Below, one piece after another: positions 21,733-31,387 of a stretch of 64,000 bases of DNA. The DNA lies in contig NC_089185.1 in the NCBI RefSeq assembly GCF_947507565.1, positions 1,674,001-1,738,000 on the forward strand, read 5' to 3'. The stretch comes from Oscarella lobularis. Taxonomy: Eukaryota > Porifera > Homoscleromorpha > Homosclerophorida > Oscarellidae. Each line of letters starts with the position of its first letter. The first letter of the stretch is position 1. The translations under genes were made by a program, and so were the position numbers. The notes beneath the pieces are model-generated. The model was not told where the DNA came from. It ran no database searches and saw nothing but the letters and a program-made list of their open reading frames with translations.

Positions 21733-21802
21733 AGCAGAGGTAGGAATCGAACCTACATACCTAGATCATGAGTCTAGTGACCAACCATTAGTCTACTCTA
21801 CA
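21733..21802 (-). tRNA. trnM: Mitochondrial tRNA-Met(CAU) in NUMT
   Basis: 70-nt cloverleaf. The acceptor pairs GTAGAG with CTCTGC, with the terminal pair lost (T-T). The anticodon arm is CTAGA-CTCATGA-TCTAG with anticodon CAT. The T-arm GTAGG-TTCGATT-CCTAC is perfect. Its position directly before nad2 fits an organellar order. Confidence 0.85.
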
Positions 21803-21823
21803 TGAAGGATTAAATTACTTGTT

Positions 21824-21893
21824 ACACACAGTGGGAATTGAACCCACAACCGCTGATTGGAAGTCAACCATTTTACCGTTAAACTATGCGTGC
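21824..21893 (-). tRNA. trnG: Mitochondrial tRNA-Gly(UCC) in NUMT
   Basis: Complete 70-nt cloverleaf. Acceptor GCACGCA pairs with TGTGTGT (two G-U pairs). The anticodon arm is GTTGA-CTTCCAA-TCAGC with anticodon TCC. The T-arm GTGGG-TTCAATT-CCCAC is perfect. Confidence 0.85.
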
Positions 21894-21905
21894 TAGTCTT
21901 GTAAT

Positions 21906-21980
21906 CGCCACTACTGGGACTTGAACCCATATTATATCAGATTTTAAGTCTGACGGTTTTAGAGTTTGTCGGATTCTCAC
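21906..21980 (-). tRNA. trnL: Mitochondrial tRNA-Leu(UAA), 5'-truncated, in NUMT
   Basis: The anticodon arm is TCAGA-CTTAAAA-TCTGA with anticodon TAA. A D-arm candidate GAG/CTC encloses AATCCGACAAA. The T-arm carries GGGTTCAAGTCCC. The 3' acceptor strand TAGTGGC is present but its 5' partner is replaced by unrelated sequence beyond about 21980, marking the NUMT boundary. The adjacent tRNAs are complete. Confidence 0.8.
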
Positions 21981-22309
21981 TCTCGTCTCCACACTGGGTA
22001 TAGAACAAGTTACCTTGACGCCGCTGTTCTTCTGGGTCCTCGTTCGTCGGTTGTCTCATCCTTTCAGTCGTTCGAAAAGCAGCTAAACAAAATTGGCCTT
22101 GTTATCCGCAGGGATGAATGCAAAGCTCATTCGTCCGAGTCGCTGCCGTCAGTATGACCCCTCGACGACATTCAGTTTTCGTCTGCTGGTACATCTCTTT
22201 TCGGAAGCGCGATTGAAAGTGATATTTTCATCATCAGTAAATGCCTTCGCTCTATAAAAAGACCGAATTTTTGGTTAAATAGACCATATTTCTGGTCCCG
22301 CCTTTTCCT

Positions 22310-22655
22310 GGATATGGGCGTAGAATATTTTCACGTAAGGGGAAAGCAGGGTCTCCAAGAAATACATTTATATGAGAATGCTTATAGTTATAATATTATA
22401 GTTATAATATAGAGAGCCAGCTCCGTTTGTTGCCTGAATAACTATTTGCTTTCCGTCGATACTGCCGATACAATGAGGAAAATTCCAATATTGATTGAAT
22501 TCTCTGCTAATTTCTTTCCAGTCAGAAGATGAAGTGGGGGTACTTATGTACAATGGCCTTAGAGTATTCCATATCGCTGTACTGGTATGTTTGATGATGT
22601 TGCATACTGTAGAATGTCCAACTTGATAGCTAAAGGCGATAGTTTGATTAGAGTC
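22310..22655 (-). mobile_element. PIF/Harbinger transposase fragment
   Basis: The minus-strand frame reads SNQTIAFSYQVGHSTVCNII, TAIWNTLRPLY, SSDWKEISREFNQYWNFPHC and IGSIDGKQIVIQA, then SLYYNYN. This is the HTH-to-first-Asp region of Harbinger (DDE_Tnp_4) transposases; DGK holds the first catalytic Asp. The 3' half is lost in an AT-rich tract. The 5' side stops exactly where the LTR of the neighbouring retroelement begins (22659). The LTR element may therefore have inserted into it. Confidence 0.75.
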
Positions 22656-22658
22656 TCT

Positions 22659-22838
22659 GTAACGCTGGCCTCTGGCGTTACGTGCAACTCCTCTTTATTG
22701 ACTTTCCGGGCAGTACTCCGGAGCTCTCGATAAAGACAACAAACCCACTCAACCGTCTCGCAAGACCCCCACTAACTAGGCAATACCTATCTTAATCCAC
22801 TATGACGTCAGATCCGTGACGGACTAATAACTACGTAG
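22659..22838 (-). repeat. 3' LTR of the gag-protease element
   Basis: About 95% identical by eye to the repeat at 25756-25936. In minus orientation it contains AATAAAG followed by GAGGAGTTGCACG and ends ...GCCAGCGTTACA, so a poly(A) signal lies near the end, as in an LTR. The segment GACGTCA sits near its start. Confidence 0.85.
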
Positions 22839-23301
22839 CTTACTGAGTTCCCAGCCTTACATCTTCCCCGGCGTCGGAGACTGTGCGTCCCTCGACGGCG
22901 TTGATGATCGTCGTCGGGAACTTCCTCGGGGCAAGGTCGAATCCTTTCGACGATGAGCGATTCGGGAGGGGCCTCTGGTTGAATAATATTGGATAGGAAC
23001 GGATGCTCGATCTGCTGACCGGCGATCTTCGATCGGTCCGCATTCCATATTTTCAGGTCAGACTCACTCCTAGCTCTCTGTTCGTACTTCTGGGTCGATG
23101 ATGTAGAATTCGCAGCAACCGGAAGGCTTATTGGCCCTTCCTCCCCCTCGAGATTCTTGCCGACCTCGGCGAGCGCCATCCTACCCAGGTCGAACTTGTC
23201 GATAGAGAAAAGATCGCTGAAACGACTGACGACAACTCTCATAACTTCTTCGTCCTCTTTCGCCCACGCCCCTTCCGAGACTTTGAGGTCGTCGATTTTG
23301 C

Positions 23302-23900
23302 TTAACAAAGTGTATTTCTTCTTTGCGTCTTCAACGGATTCGACTTGGTCAATCGCTGTGTTCTCTCGGACTTCCTGAGGGGCCTCCGTGGTGTTAGTCT
23401 CACTTTCCCATCAGGAATCAGTAACGCATCCTCGATCGTGAGCCCTGATTTTTCCGTCAGCTGAGTCTCCTGTTCTAAGAGCAACGGACTGTCCTTCGAC
23501 GGAGATGACGCTTTAATTGCGACCGACTCGGCATCACGAGGTATAATTCGACGTAATGAAATGAGATGTACTTTCGACCTATCGCTAGGACGACTCTTCA
23601 ATTCAACCCCTGGAGCCAGCTCAATCAGCTTCAGCTGCAGAATAGCGTCGATGCTTAGAAGACACGGAAACTCCGCTGCCTTTTGAATATACACTGGAAT
23701 GACGGCCTTTTTGCTGTTGACAGATACGTCGATTTTCGCCTGGGCCAGAACTAGAATTTCCTGCCGACTGAAATCCGTAAGCGTACGATCAGGTAGCTGA
23801 CGATTCGATGGATCAAGCTGATTGAAGATCTCTTCAGAGATGATTTTGGCCGAGGCGGCGGTGTCCACATGAGCTTCGACTTCAACAGAACCGAATTGAA
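23302..23900 (-). pseudogene. Retroelement aspartic protease with DTA in place of DTG
   Basis: The frame has VDTAASAKIISEEIFNQL, then FSRQEILVLAQAKIDVSVNS and PCLLSIDAILQLKLI. The order matches retropepsins: catalytic DTGAS near the start and the [IL]L[GS]xDxL step at the end. Here Gly of DTG is Ala, which may impair activity. The frame runs on into a linker, and after a shift into the RT entry, where the element is deleted. Confidence 0.65.
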
Positions 23901-23929
23901 CACAAAGGAAAGGTCGTTTCGAGTCCGAA

Positions 23930-24290
23930 TTATCCCCGTCTTTTCTGTTTCTTTCTTAGCATTGTCTCGCACAACGGCGACGCGAGCAGAAGACTTCTCG
24001 TCGCGACGCTTCGACTTCGTATCGTCCGACTTCGGGTTTTGACGCTCCGAAGCATAGTGCCCCATTTCCCAGCACTGGTAACACCTGATGTGTGATTTAT
24101 TCCTTTTATAATTATTTCCTTTCGACGCCGACTCCGAGCCACTTTCTGAACGCGTCTCGGATCGATCCTCGACTCGACGCGATTCGTTTCGATCAATTTG
24201 CGAAGAAGTCTCGTTTTCGCCATTCCTGCACAACCTCCTCGACATTAATTGGTCTTCGACTGCTTCTGCCATCCTGGCCTGATTCACGCC
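23930..24290 (-). pseudogene. Gag zinc knuckle region
   Basis: Basic Arg/Ser/Glu-rich linker followed by CYQCWEMGHYASER. The CCHC pattern C-x2-C-x4-H-x4-C is visible, except that the last Cys is Arg. The knuckle binds the RNA genome in intact elements. The neighbouring frame then runs into the protease. Confidence 0.7.
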
Positions 24291-24326
24291 AAAAAACGAG
24301 CCAATTGGATATTTGAGATGCCGTTG

Positions 24327-25300
24327 TCAACAAAAAAGCAGACCCTGTTCAAACTGTCCTAGCATCATTCGATCTCGAAGAACAGGATCGACTCTCAATT
24401 CCTTGAACCCCTCTTCGAAGAGATGTTGAAGCGACTCGGCGAAGTCGTTTACCGCCTCCCCGTCCTTCTGTCTTTGTGTGCATAAAACCGGCTTTGCTGG
24501 AAAGATTCCAATTGAACGGGAATCACTGTCTTCAGAAGGGCTCCCTTGGCCGATTAGTACGTCAATTTCTGTTCCGGAGTAAGAAAATCGAAAATTCGCA
24601 AAGCCCTCCCCTGGAGATGGCACTCGAATTGAGGAAGTTTCTCCTCCTCGGACCAGCGAGCCAAACGTGCGTACTTCTCAAAATTCCTAACGAATTGCCT
24701 AGCTTCGTCCGAGTCATTCACTTTCTCGCCCGAGAACCGATGAAGACGAGGCAGATTCAGCGTACGAATGAGACTGGCTAGATCCGATGTGGGCGATTTG
24801 TCGACCTTTTGAGGTTCCCTCTCGTTTTCCCCGTCGCTTCGAAGTTCTTGATCTCGGCTGTCGTTCCTGTGGCCGTCAGCACTTCCCAACGAGTTCGACT
24901 CGTTTGACTTCACCAGTCTTTCCAACTCGCTGACGCGAGCGCTCAATCGAGCCTTCTCCTCTTTCTCGACGCGTAAGGCTTCGTCCGCTGACGATCGCAT
25001 GTCATCCTTCATCTGTAGAAGTTCGATTTTCCAATCTCTTCCCGCGTCTGCGAAAGAAGGTTCCAGATCAGCGATCTGCCTTGACTGATCTCTCCTCATC
25101 TGGTGGATGAGATCCACTGCCTCATCACGCTCCTTTGCAGCGATTTTGTTACCTGCCGCTTCTGCCTCCGTCGCTCGGAGGACTTCTTCGATTTCTGCGA
25201 CGGTCTTCTCAGCTTGCATCGCACGTGCTTCCATCGCTCGGAGGACTTTTCTGAACTCTTCCCCCTCGTCCCACGACTTCGATGTCGCGACCTCGGGCAC
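24327..25300 (-). pseudogene. Retrotransposon gag (capsid-like) region
   Basis: From the ATG at 25300 the frame runs 248 codons: a coiled-coil rich N-terminus (RAMEARAMQAEKTVAEIEEV, RLSARVSELERLVK), then LPRLHRFSGEKVNDSDEARQ, FVRNFEKYARLARWSEEEKL and LQGRALRIFDFL. This is the typical gag order FxGxxxxxxxxFxxxFxxxAxxxxWxxxxKxxxFxxxLxGxA. After a frameshift near 24560 the frame continues DGEAVNDFAESLQHLFEEGF and DRMMLGQFEQGL. That completes the capsid C-terminal part. The shift could be decay or programmed; a single copy cannot tell. Confidence 0.75.
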
Positions 25301-25755
25301 TCAAACGTCGAAAACGCTCTTCCGTGGCAGACGTACGCTCGTCGTCTTTCCCCACCGCTTCTTCGACTTCAATCTCGGCTCGCACGACCTCGCCGTCGCG
25401 ATTCGGAGCCCTCAATCAGTCGCCTCTGCGACTATAACTTCCGTTTCGGCTCTCACGATCTCGTCGTCGCGATTCTGAGCCACGTCGGCCTCGCGTCGAC
25501 GCTCTCCATTCGTGGCCATCGCTGCCAACGTCGTCGATCTCGTTCGACATCGCGACGCCACCGTGAAAACGGACGTAAAACAGCAAACGGCTACGTATAC
25601 AAAAATGAGCGGAGCGTATCGACATAAAATTCGACACGCGTCACGCATAGACGATCCGATTCTTGATCCGCGATGAATGAATTTCTCCGCTGCACCGGAA
25701 ATCGCGTCCTTTTTCCGCTTCTGCGCCGCTGAAGAATCCTGGACAGGCCCCCAAA

Positions 25756-25936
25756 TGCAACGCTGGCCTCCGGCGTTGCGTGCAACTCCTCTTTATTGTC
25801 TTTCCGGACCGTAGTCCGGAGCTCTCGATAAAGACAAAACACCCACTCAACCCTCTCGCAAGACCCCCACTAACTAGCCAATAACTATCTTAATCCACTA
25901 TGACGTCAGATCCGTGACGGACCAATAACTACGTAG
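25756..25936 (-). repeat. 5' LTR of the gag-protease element
   Basis: Partner of 22659-22838. It ends (minus) in GCCAGCGTTGCA, carries the same AATAAAG signal, and is followed in the element direction by the candidate primer-binding site. The few differences between LTRs suggest an insertion that is not ancient. Confidence 0.85.
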
Positions 25937-26109
25937 AGGGCGTCATACAAAAATATTTATAAAAGCTTTTGCAATCAATAGCCTCATTTTGTTGATAAGA
26001 CTATGGTATTCTCCTTTCTTTTCCCTATGATGATTAATCCGTCTAACCCGCTGGCGTCTTCGATGCAGAAAGAACAGCAAAAGTAGGCGCCGATTCCTTT
26101 CCGTTGTTG

Positions 26110-26226
26110 ATTGTCACGTAGCACAAGTGTGAATGGTCTTACGTTACCTTACGCTACGTTACGTTAACTATTTGTGACGTCACACTACGTTACGTTACGT
26201 TACGTCGCCAGTGTGAATGGGCCTTC
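26110..26226. repeat. TTACG tandem tract between two GTGTGAATGG steps
   Basis: AAGTGTGAATGGTC (26127-) and CAGTGTGAATGGGCC (26209-) flank repeated ACGTTACGTTACG units with a central GTGACGTCAC. The outer motifs are direct, not inverted. CCCATTCACAC-type sequences are common Harbinger-like termini, so this may be a rearranged MITE end. Confidence 0.6.
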
Positions 26227-27829
26227 ACCATAACAACGCTCCTTGCGATTTTTTCACCTTCACTAAGTACCCTTTGTCACCGTCCTTTCGTCCTGTCACG
26301 CAGGAAACGAACTTGAGATGAAATTCGATCTTTCGTCGGCTTTTTGAGCAGCTTCCTGTCTCGGCGACTGTCTTGTGATGGTGTTGTTTATGTCGACGAG
26401 CGCACCGGGGTCCTCGTTTCTAGATCTGATGGATCAAGTACAGTCTCGTGCCCGTCTTTTTTTCCCTTCCGCCCATTGCTCCCAAGGGAACGCGTGGCCA
26501 CTAAGTTACATAATCGCGTCTCAAACTGCACTTAACAATCGCACTCACCGTCTATAGTATATCTCTCTCGCAGCAAAAGACTGGATCGGCAATTTAGAGA
26601 GGAGATCCCGCTTGGTAGCGGCCGTGACGGTTTCAGAGTGGCGGCAACGGACACTCCAGTCCCAACGTTTCTTTTTTGCCGGCAGAAAAATCTCTTAGCG
26701 CGTATCAACCTACTTCCTGTTCAGTCTTTGCACAAGCTACCGAACCTCTTCTCACCGAAAAGAAATGCTGTGTTCGTTGATATCAATAGTTCACTTGGTG
26801 CAGCATTACTAGGGCCTTAAGAGTCACCAACCCCCGTTCCGAAGTCCATGTTCACGTTCTGGTCCACTAAGAAGTCACATCCGAGGGGAATTGGGAATGA
26901 GAAATTTCCCGCGACGTCAACTTCAGTTTTCCACGTTCAAGTCACTCATCCGAGTCGGCTCTCTTTTGTTGATCTCCAGAGCATCGCTGATCTCATCGCT
27001 GACTTCGAGGAGATGTCTTTGCAAGTTCAAGTTGTCCTGGTGCCACTGACTTCTCCACTTGAATAATTCAAGTAGTTTGAGGAAGCTGAAACACATACCG
27101 CAGCACGTTCACCAACCCTGGTCTGGGTGCGGTATGCACATGTGACTGCTGCAGGGAAACCTGAAGGGGAAGTCCGCGTAGCCTCGCAACGTAACACATC
27201 CAGACGGCGGCTTCTTTTGTGTGCAAACCCGTCGCCTCACGCACGAGACTACTACTGAAGTGAACCAGGTTAAGAGCTGCTGGAAGAACGTCTGTCACAA
27301 ACTGTCAAAGAAAGTTGGCAATGACATAAAATGTTAATGCCTTTTCCTTCCAACAGATCTTCCAGAGTTTGACAAGCGAAGTGGTAAAGAATCACGACTT
27401 TATTTGATATTATATACACGTGATTGCGAGCCAATCAGGAGCGCTCATTAGAGTGGTATGTCTCGGTTTTCCCACTCTTCCCTATACACCACTCTTGTCT
27501 GTTAATGCGCATTGCGTATGTTCATTGTTAAATACCGCTCAAGGCGCCGTGGCAATAAGCCAACTGAGAAAAAAAGCAAAACATGCGGAGGGGCTCCAAA
27601 ACCCAACACAACTCAAGGAACGGCAGTTCGCGAACGTCATCGAAGACTGAAGTTGAAGGTGAAGTTGGTAAGATTCGCGCTAGCTTAGAACTTCTCTAGC
27701 GATTCGTGCGAACTTTCCGATGTCGACTAGTAGACGGAATCTACGCCGCAGAAGTAACCTTTGGCTTCGGTAGGTTTGCTTTCACCTTTCGAGCAAATTT
27801 ACGGCGGTGGCGGCTCGATAATTCGACTA

Positions 27830-27920
27830 ACGTCAGCTTGTTGCTTAGCGGACGTTCGCTCCGGCTGTAGCGGATCGAGAAATCGGCTCACGTCAGCTTG
27901 TTGCTTAGCGGACGTTCGCT
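27830..27920. repeat. Two 31-bp direct repeats with 60-bp period
   Basis: ACGTCAGCTTGTTGCTTAGC plus 11 further identical bases occurs at 27830-27860 and again at 27890-27920. Confidence 0.9.
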
Positions 27921-28137
27921 TGTACGCTCTAACGCTTCAATAGCCGTTTTTTCTTTTATCAGTCACTGATCGACTCCGCTTTCGTAAAGCTGTGTAGCGC
28001 AACTTAATTTGGATGAATGAGCAGTAAAACGGCCCTCCACATCGATAGACGAAAGCATCGTCGGAATCCACTTTCTCATCGTATTTACCCGGATGTTTAA
28101 CGATTCTTCCCGTTTTCAGCCTTAGCAAAAGGCGTTT

Positions 28138-28905
28138 TTAGAAGTGGCTGATAGTGTCTTCGTGTTTGATAGCGAGATATAACAGTTTCAGGTGGTCAAG
28201 AAAAAAATAGACATAACGGAGAGCTGTAGTGTCTGCGTCTCTTAGCTTTGACGTTTTGCTGAGCCAGATCTCCTTGGTAGTTTTTCGACTCGCCCCCGAC
28301 AAATTCGACGCCGACAACGTATTGTCCCTCGGCGTCCTCTCCAAAACACGAAACTTCCATCCGTCAAGGATCTCAAACCAAAGCATTTCGACACATAGAA
28401 GAATACCGTGTAAAGAAGCGCCTGTCCTGAATGAGACCCGAAAACCTTCCGTTCCCACAGCTTTTCTTCCATGTCCTGTGTAAGCGGCTCCGCCTGCACA
28501 GGCGGTTTCGCATGTCCTTCTGCCGTTAGCTTCTTCATCTGGGCCACCACAACGTTGCGAACGATTTGAAACTGCTGATCAGTAAAAAAATTCTGTAACA
28601 GGTTGACCGTTCTCTCTCAGAAATCTCTGAATTCCCACGACAATCGCGTAGACTGTTTCGGGATTGTACTCCTCTCCTTTCGCTGGTTTCACTTCTGCAA
28701 CATAGTGCGGAATATGGTAGTTTAGCTGGAAAACGGTAAACGTTTTTAATCGGTCAAGAATATTCTTTGAGCACTTCCAGTCGTTGAAGATTTTAGCAGC
28801 TCATGCGGTGTTTCTTCGTGTTTCGAGAAACACGACCTTCCAACAGCTTCGCTAAGTCGCCATCCGATGTCGCAGTTCGAAATCGCTTTCGAGGCTGTCT
28901 TCCAT
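28138..28905 (-). pseudogene. Crypton-type tyrosine recombinase / DUF3504 protein, frameshifted
   Basis: From the ATG at 28905 the minus strand reads MEDSLESDFELRHRMA, then NDWKCSKNILDRLKTF, HYVAEVKPAKGEEYNPETVY and VGIQRFLR. Next comes MKKLTAEGHAKPPVQAEPLT, EEKLWERKVFGSHSGQALLY and TVFFYVSKCFGLRSL, then FVGGESKNYQGDLAQQNVKA in a further frame. This is the order seen in Crypton-derived DUF3504 domains (as in ZMYM2/QRICH1-type proteins): the SPETLYxxxxGLxRYLR step, then KRLTxxGxGxxxKQAxPI...LLNTVFFYNxxxFGLRG. Several frame changes (near 28800, 28570, 28340) mark decay. The C-terminal catalytic His-x-x-Arg/Tyr region is not seen. Confidence 0.7.
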
Positions 28906-28959
28906 GGTAACCCTTTCCGCAAAGTGGCGTTTGAATGTATGTGCGCTACTGATTGGCTC

Positions 28960-29031
28960 TTACATAAGCTAATTAGCGTTTGAATTTGCCCTCCTGATTG
29001 GCCCGCGATCCCGTACCATTATATAAGCTTA
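28960..29031 (+). promoter_or_regulatory. Promoter-like region with two ATTGG boxes and a TATA box
   Basis: ATTGG occurs at 28952 and 28997 (CTGATTGGCTC, CTGATTGGCCCGCG; reverse CCAAT boxes) and TATATAAG lies at about 29020. This spacing is that of a pol II core promoter. It lies just upstream of the hairpin at 29032-29099. Confidence 0.35.
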
Positions 29032-29099
29032 TTACACAACTACTAATGCTCGTGGGATACGCACTCGGGCGTGGTCTGGCCCTCGCCGTAGTTGTGTAA
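29032..29099. repeat. Perfect 12-bp inverted repeat forming a 68-nt hairpin
   Basis: TTACACAACTAC (29032-29043) pairs exactly with GTAGTTGTGTAA (29088-29099) around a GC-rich 44-nt loop. It sits 10 bp below a TATA box. It could be a small-RNA precursor, a tiny foldback element or chance. Confidence 0.6.
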
Positions 29100-29343
29100 C
29101 ATATGCATATACATGCTTTGACCTTTATTCTGGCAAAGGCATCGAAAGAAATGCGATTGAGCCAACAGAACGCGTCCAGTAGAGCTTTTCCTCGTCTGAC
29201 AGGTACAACCTGATAGGATTCGCGCTCTGTTATTGCACGATGGAAGCGCTGTGTCGTTCTGTCGATGAAATCTTTCAGCGAGGTACTTTCACTGCTGCAA
29301 AGCCAATTACGTGAATCACGTGTCGTACAATTGTCACTAAGCT

Positions 29344-29775
29344 TTACTCAAGCGCCTTTTCCTGGGTGTTATTGTCATTTTCGGTGACCCTTCCACTGCC
29401 TACACGTGTGGTCCTGTCACTATCGCTTCCGTTACCTATATTCGAGACATAACAGTGGCGAATAGTTATTACTGATTGAGCTCCTTCATTGTATACGAAG
29501 ATCATGTTGCTCGTTGAACCCCTGAATACCTCGCCAATTTCAACTGCTTCGTTCTCATGAATTGAAATTATTTTCGTCCGCCTCTGGGATCCATCTGCAA
29601 TAGAAAGATGAGGCGGGTCGATGATACTTTCGTCCTGACAGCACCAGAGCACAATCTCCTAAAATAGAGACAATGAAAACAGATAAGGTACCGTACTAAC
29701 AGCTGTACCTGAAATACGTCGTTGAAGCGACAGCGTCTCACTTTGATACTTGAGTCAGGCAGTTTAGCCCTGACT
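29344..29775 (-). CDS. Unrecognised two-exon gene fragment with a ubiquitin-like feel
   Basis: Exon 29658-29344 opens after a good acceptor (CTATTTTAG) with EIVLWCCQDESIIDPPHLSI, then KIISIHENEAVEIGEVF and STSNMIFVYNEGAQSV, and ends at TAA/TAG after an acidic tail. The previous exon, ending at 29709 with donor CAG|GTACAG, reads RAKLPDSSIKVRRCRFNDVF. The two join in phase 0 across a 51-bp intron. The pattern (strand of KLPDSSIKVRR, then a helix) resembles UBX/ubiquitin-fold openings, but I cannot confirm it. The upstream limit is unclear, since another acceptor at 29811 gives a frame that does not join. No frameshift is seen in the two exons, so this may be a living host gene. Confidence 0.4.
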
Positions 29776-29829
29776 GTGCAACGTCATATTCGTCGCCGGA
29801 CGGCTCGTCCTGCAATAGCGATTTGAACG

Positions 29830-31380
29830 ATCTGTGAAGAGTGTGATTTGTTTGAATTCGTCGTTCTTGTTCTTCACGGTCTCTCTCCTGGAAGAACTGG
29901 AGCGTAAATATCACTCCAAAACAGCTACATGTTCACCTTTTGTTCGTTAGCAAGCAGTGACGCTGCGTAGGCTCTGTCCTGATCGGCTTTCAACTCCCTC
30001 TCCTAACAGCCAATGTGAGCACACCTGTTAAAAACTTATCTGATTTTATCTTTACATAGATGTAAACGAAATCTTTCTTTGCCGTTACTTTTCTATTGCC
30101 CTCGCCGTCTTTTATGTCCTATTCTCGCACATTCGGATTTGTGTGCCAGAAAGCAACCTCAAAATGTAGAAATCAGCGCTATCTTTCTAGGAGTGTCAAT
30201 TGTGGCCAATGGAGGCTGCTTAGTTCTGGTAACGTTGGATTTTACGGTTCCGCTCCTTTTGCGATGGCGAGTTCCGGGTTTGTAACCAGGATGACTTGGC
30301 TTATCTCTGAGCGATAATTTTGTGAGCGTCGGCACTTTCCTGTATTGATTTCGTGGTTTAAATGCTTTGAAAACGTCAATATGAATGTGCCACCGTTATT
30401 ATATCACTGTCAGAGCAACGCTCGGATTAATTCCCAACTTTTCAAGCATTGGGTTCATACAGCTTTGTCCCAAACGTGCCAAAAGCGCTATTACTGCTTA
30501 ATTAAAAACTAACTGTTCTGTACACCCTGATTGCACAAAACGTGTTTCTGAAGACGGCATACGGCGTGCAATGTTTTTGCTGCCCAACGACGCGTGCGGA
30601 AAAGCGCTTCTCGCCGCCGGATTCCGACCCGATAACTGAGACGTGATGTACGTCGACGAAGAGGACGACAATATGAACGAGACTCTGGAATCGACAGCAC
30701 AAGAAGTGCCACTCAATTCAACCGACGTTGAAATAATCGACCACATGACCACTTAGCATGAGCAGGACGACGACCAATGTCACGGCCTTAATACAACTTA
30801 CGGATCAGAGCGTTTTGTTGGCGATGAAGCAAAGATACAAAAAACTTTTTTAAGCTTCTTATTAATGACGATAAAGAAGTAAGTACTGTAGTTATACATC
30901 AATTTACCGCATTTTGCTTGTGGCCGTCTGAGCACTGACGAAGAAGAGTGTCTTTCGACAGAGTATCAAAAATGTCATGCAGAGCGTAATAAAACGAGTG
31001 CGGTAATCTCGTCGACGATATTTCCAGATCGTGTTTATTTGTACCAGTCGCCTTGTTCTTTTCCATTGGCAGCACAACACTTCCCCTTGAGGACAACGTT
31101 GGTGTCGCTCTTCTTCTTTTTTCGGGCAAGATCCATGGCCGTAAAATTAAATTTGTTTGTCTTTCTGGCAGTAGGCTTCTTTCACTCGGTCGACGGTCGT
31201 CTGTTAATATTGCCCGTGCAATTGGCTAGAGTGATATAGAATGGCCTTTGTAGCGCGTATCATTTCAGGCACGTAACCTATTTTTTGGCGAATGGCGTTG
31301 CCGTAGTATGTTTGAAGTCTAAATTACATACATTGCAGCAACAGCAAACAAAAACAGGTTAAGTCTACTTGTCAATTAGG
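29830..31380. other. Region without a firm gene
   Basis: The plus strand at 30510-30640 has NCSVHPDCTKRVSEDGIRRA then LPNDACGKALLAAGF, and at 30660-30755 an acidic stretch (VDEEDDNMNETLESTAQEVP) after a stop. This looks like the remnant of a coding exon, unrecognised. On the minus strand from about 31134 a short frame MDLARKKKKSDTNVVLKGK could be the start of the neighbouring MULE protein. Confidence 0.3.
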
Positions 31381-31387
31381 GCATCCG

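Larger units (their letters stand above)
21451..21980 (-). other. Nuclear mitochondrial insertion (NUMT): trnL-trnG-trnM-nad2 segment
   Basis: A 530-bp block with mitochondrial gene content. Three tRNAs lie in tandem on the minus strand, followed by the first 70-odd codons of nad2 in which TGA encodes Trp. The block begins inside tRNA-Leu (its 5' acceptor strand is missing) and ends inside nad2, so both ends are breakpoints. The flanks are ordinary nuclear sequence. Confidence 0.9.
22659..25936 (-). mobile_element. LTR retrotransposon with both LTRs, gag and protease, no reverse transcriptase
   Basis: Two direct repeats of about 180 bp (22659-22838 and 25756-25936) frame an internal region on the minus strand. 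Coding pieces in order are gag coiled coil and capsid-like domain, zinc knuckle, retroviral-type aspartic protease, the very start of the RT region (FSDLFSIDKFDLGR), then an abrupt jump to a C-terminal tail (WNADRSKIAGQQIE). RT, RNase H and integrase are absent, so it depends on a relative for movement. A primer-binding-site candidate TTTGGGGGCC lies next to the 5' LTR. No clear target duplication is visible. Confidence 0.8.
25940..28130. other. Region without a recognisable gene
   Basis: Apart from the TTACG tract and a 60-bp-period duplication (27830-27920), I see only short open stretches. One at 26848-27066 (plus, SFVDLQSIADLIADFEEMSL) has protein-like composition but no splice partners that I can join. 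Confidence 0.4.

Noticed and set aside
21721-21980. Nuclear tRNA gene cluster
   Set aside because: The anticodon set, the adjoining nad2 with TGA-Trp codons and the truncated tRNA-Leu identify mitochondrial origin.
22659-22838. TSD for the LTR element
   Set aside because: Bases outside the two LTRs (…AGTCTC and AGGGCG…) do not match over 4-6 bp, so I do not claim a target duplication.
25103-25627. Plus-strand ORFs over the gag region
   Set aside because: Antisense of the gag coiled-coil frame, which has clear family motifs.
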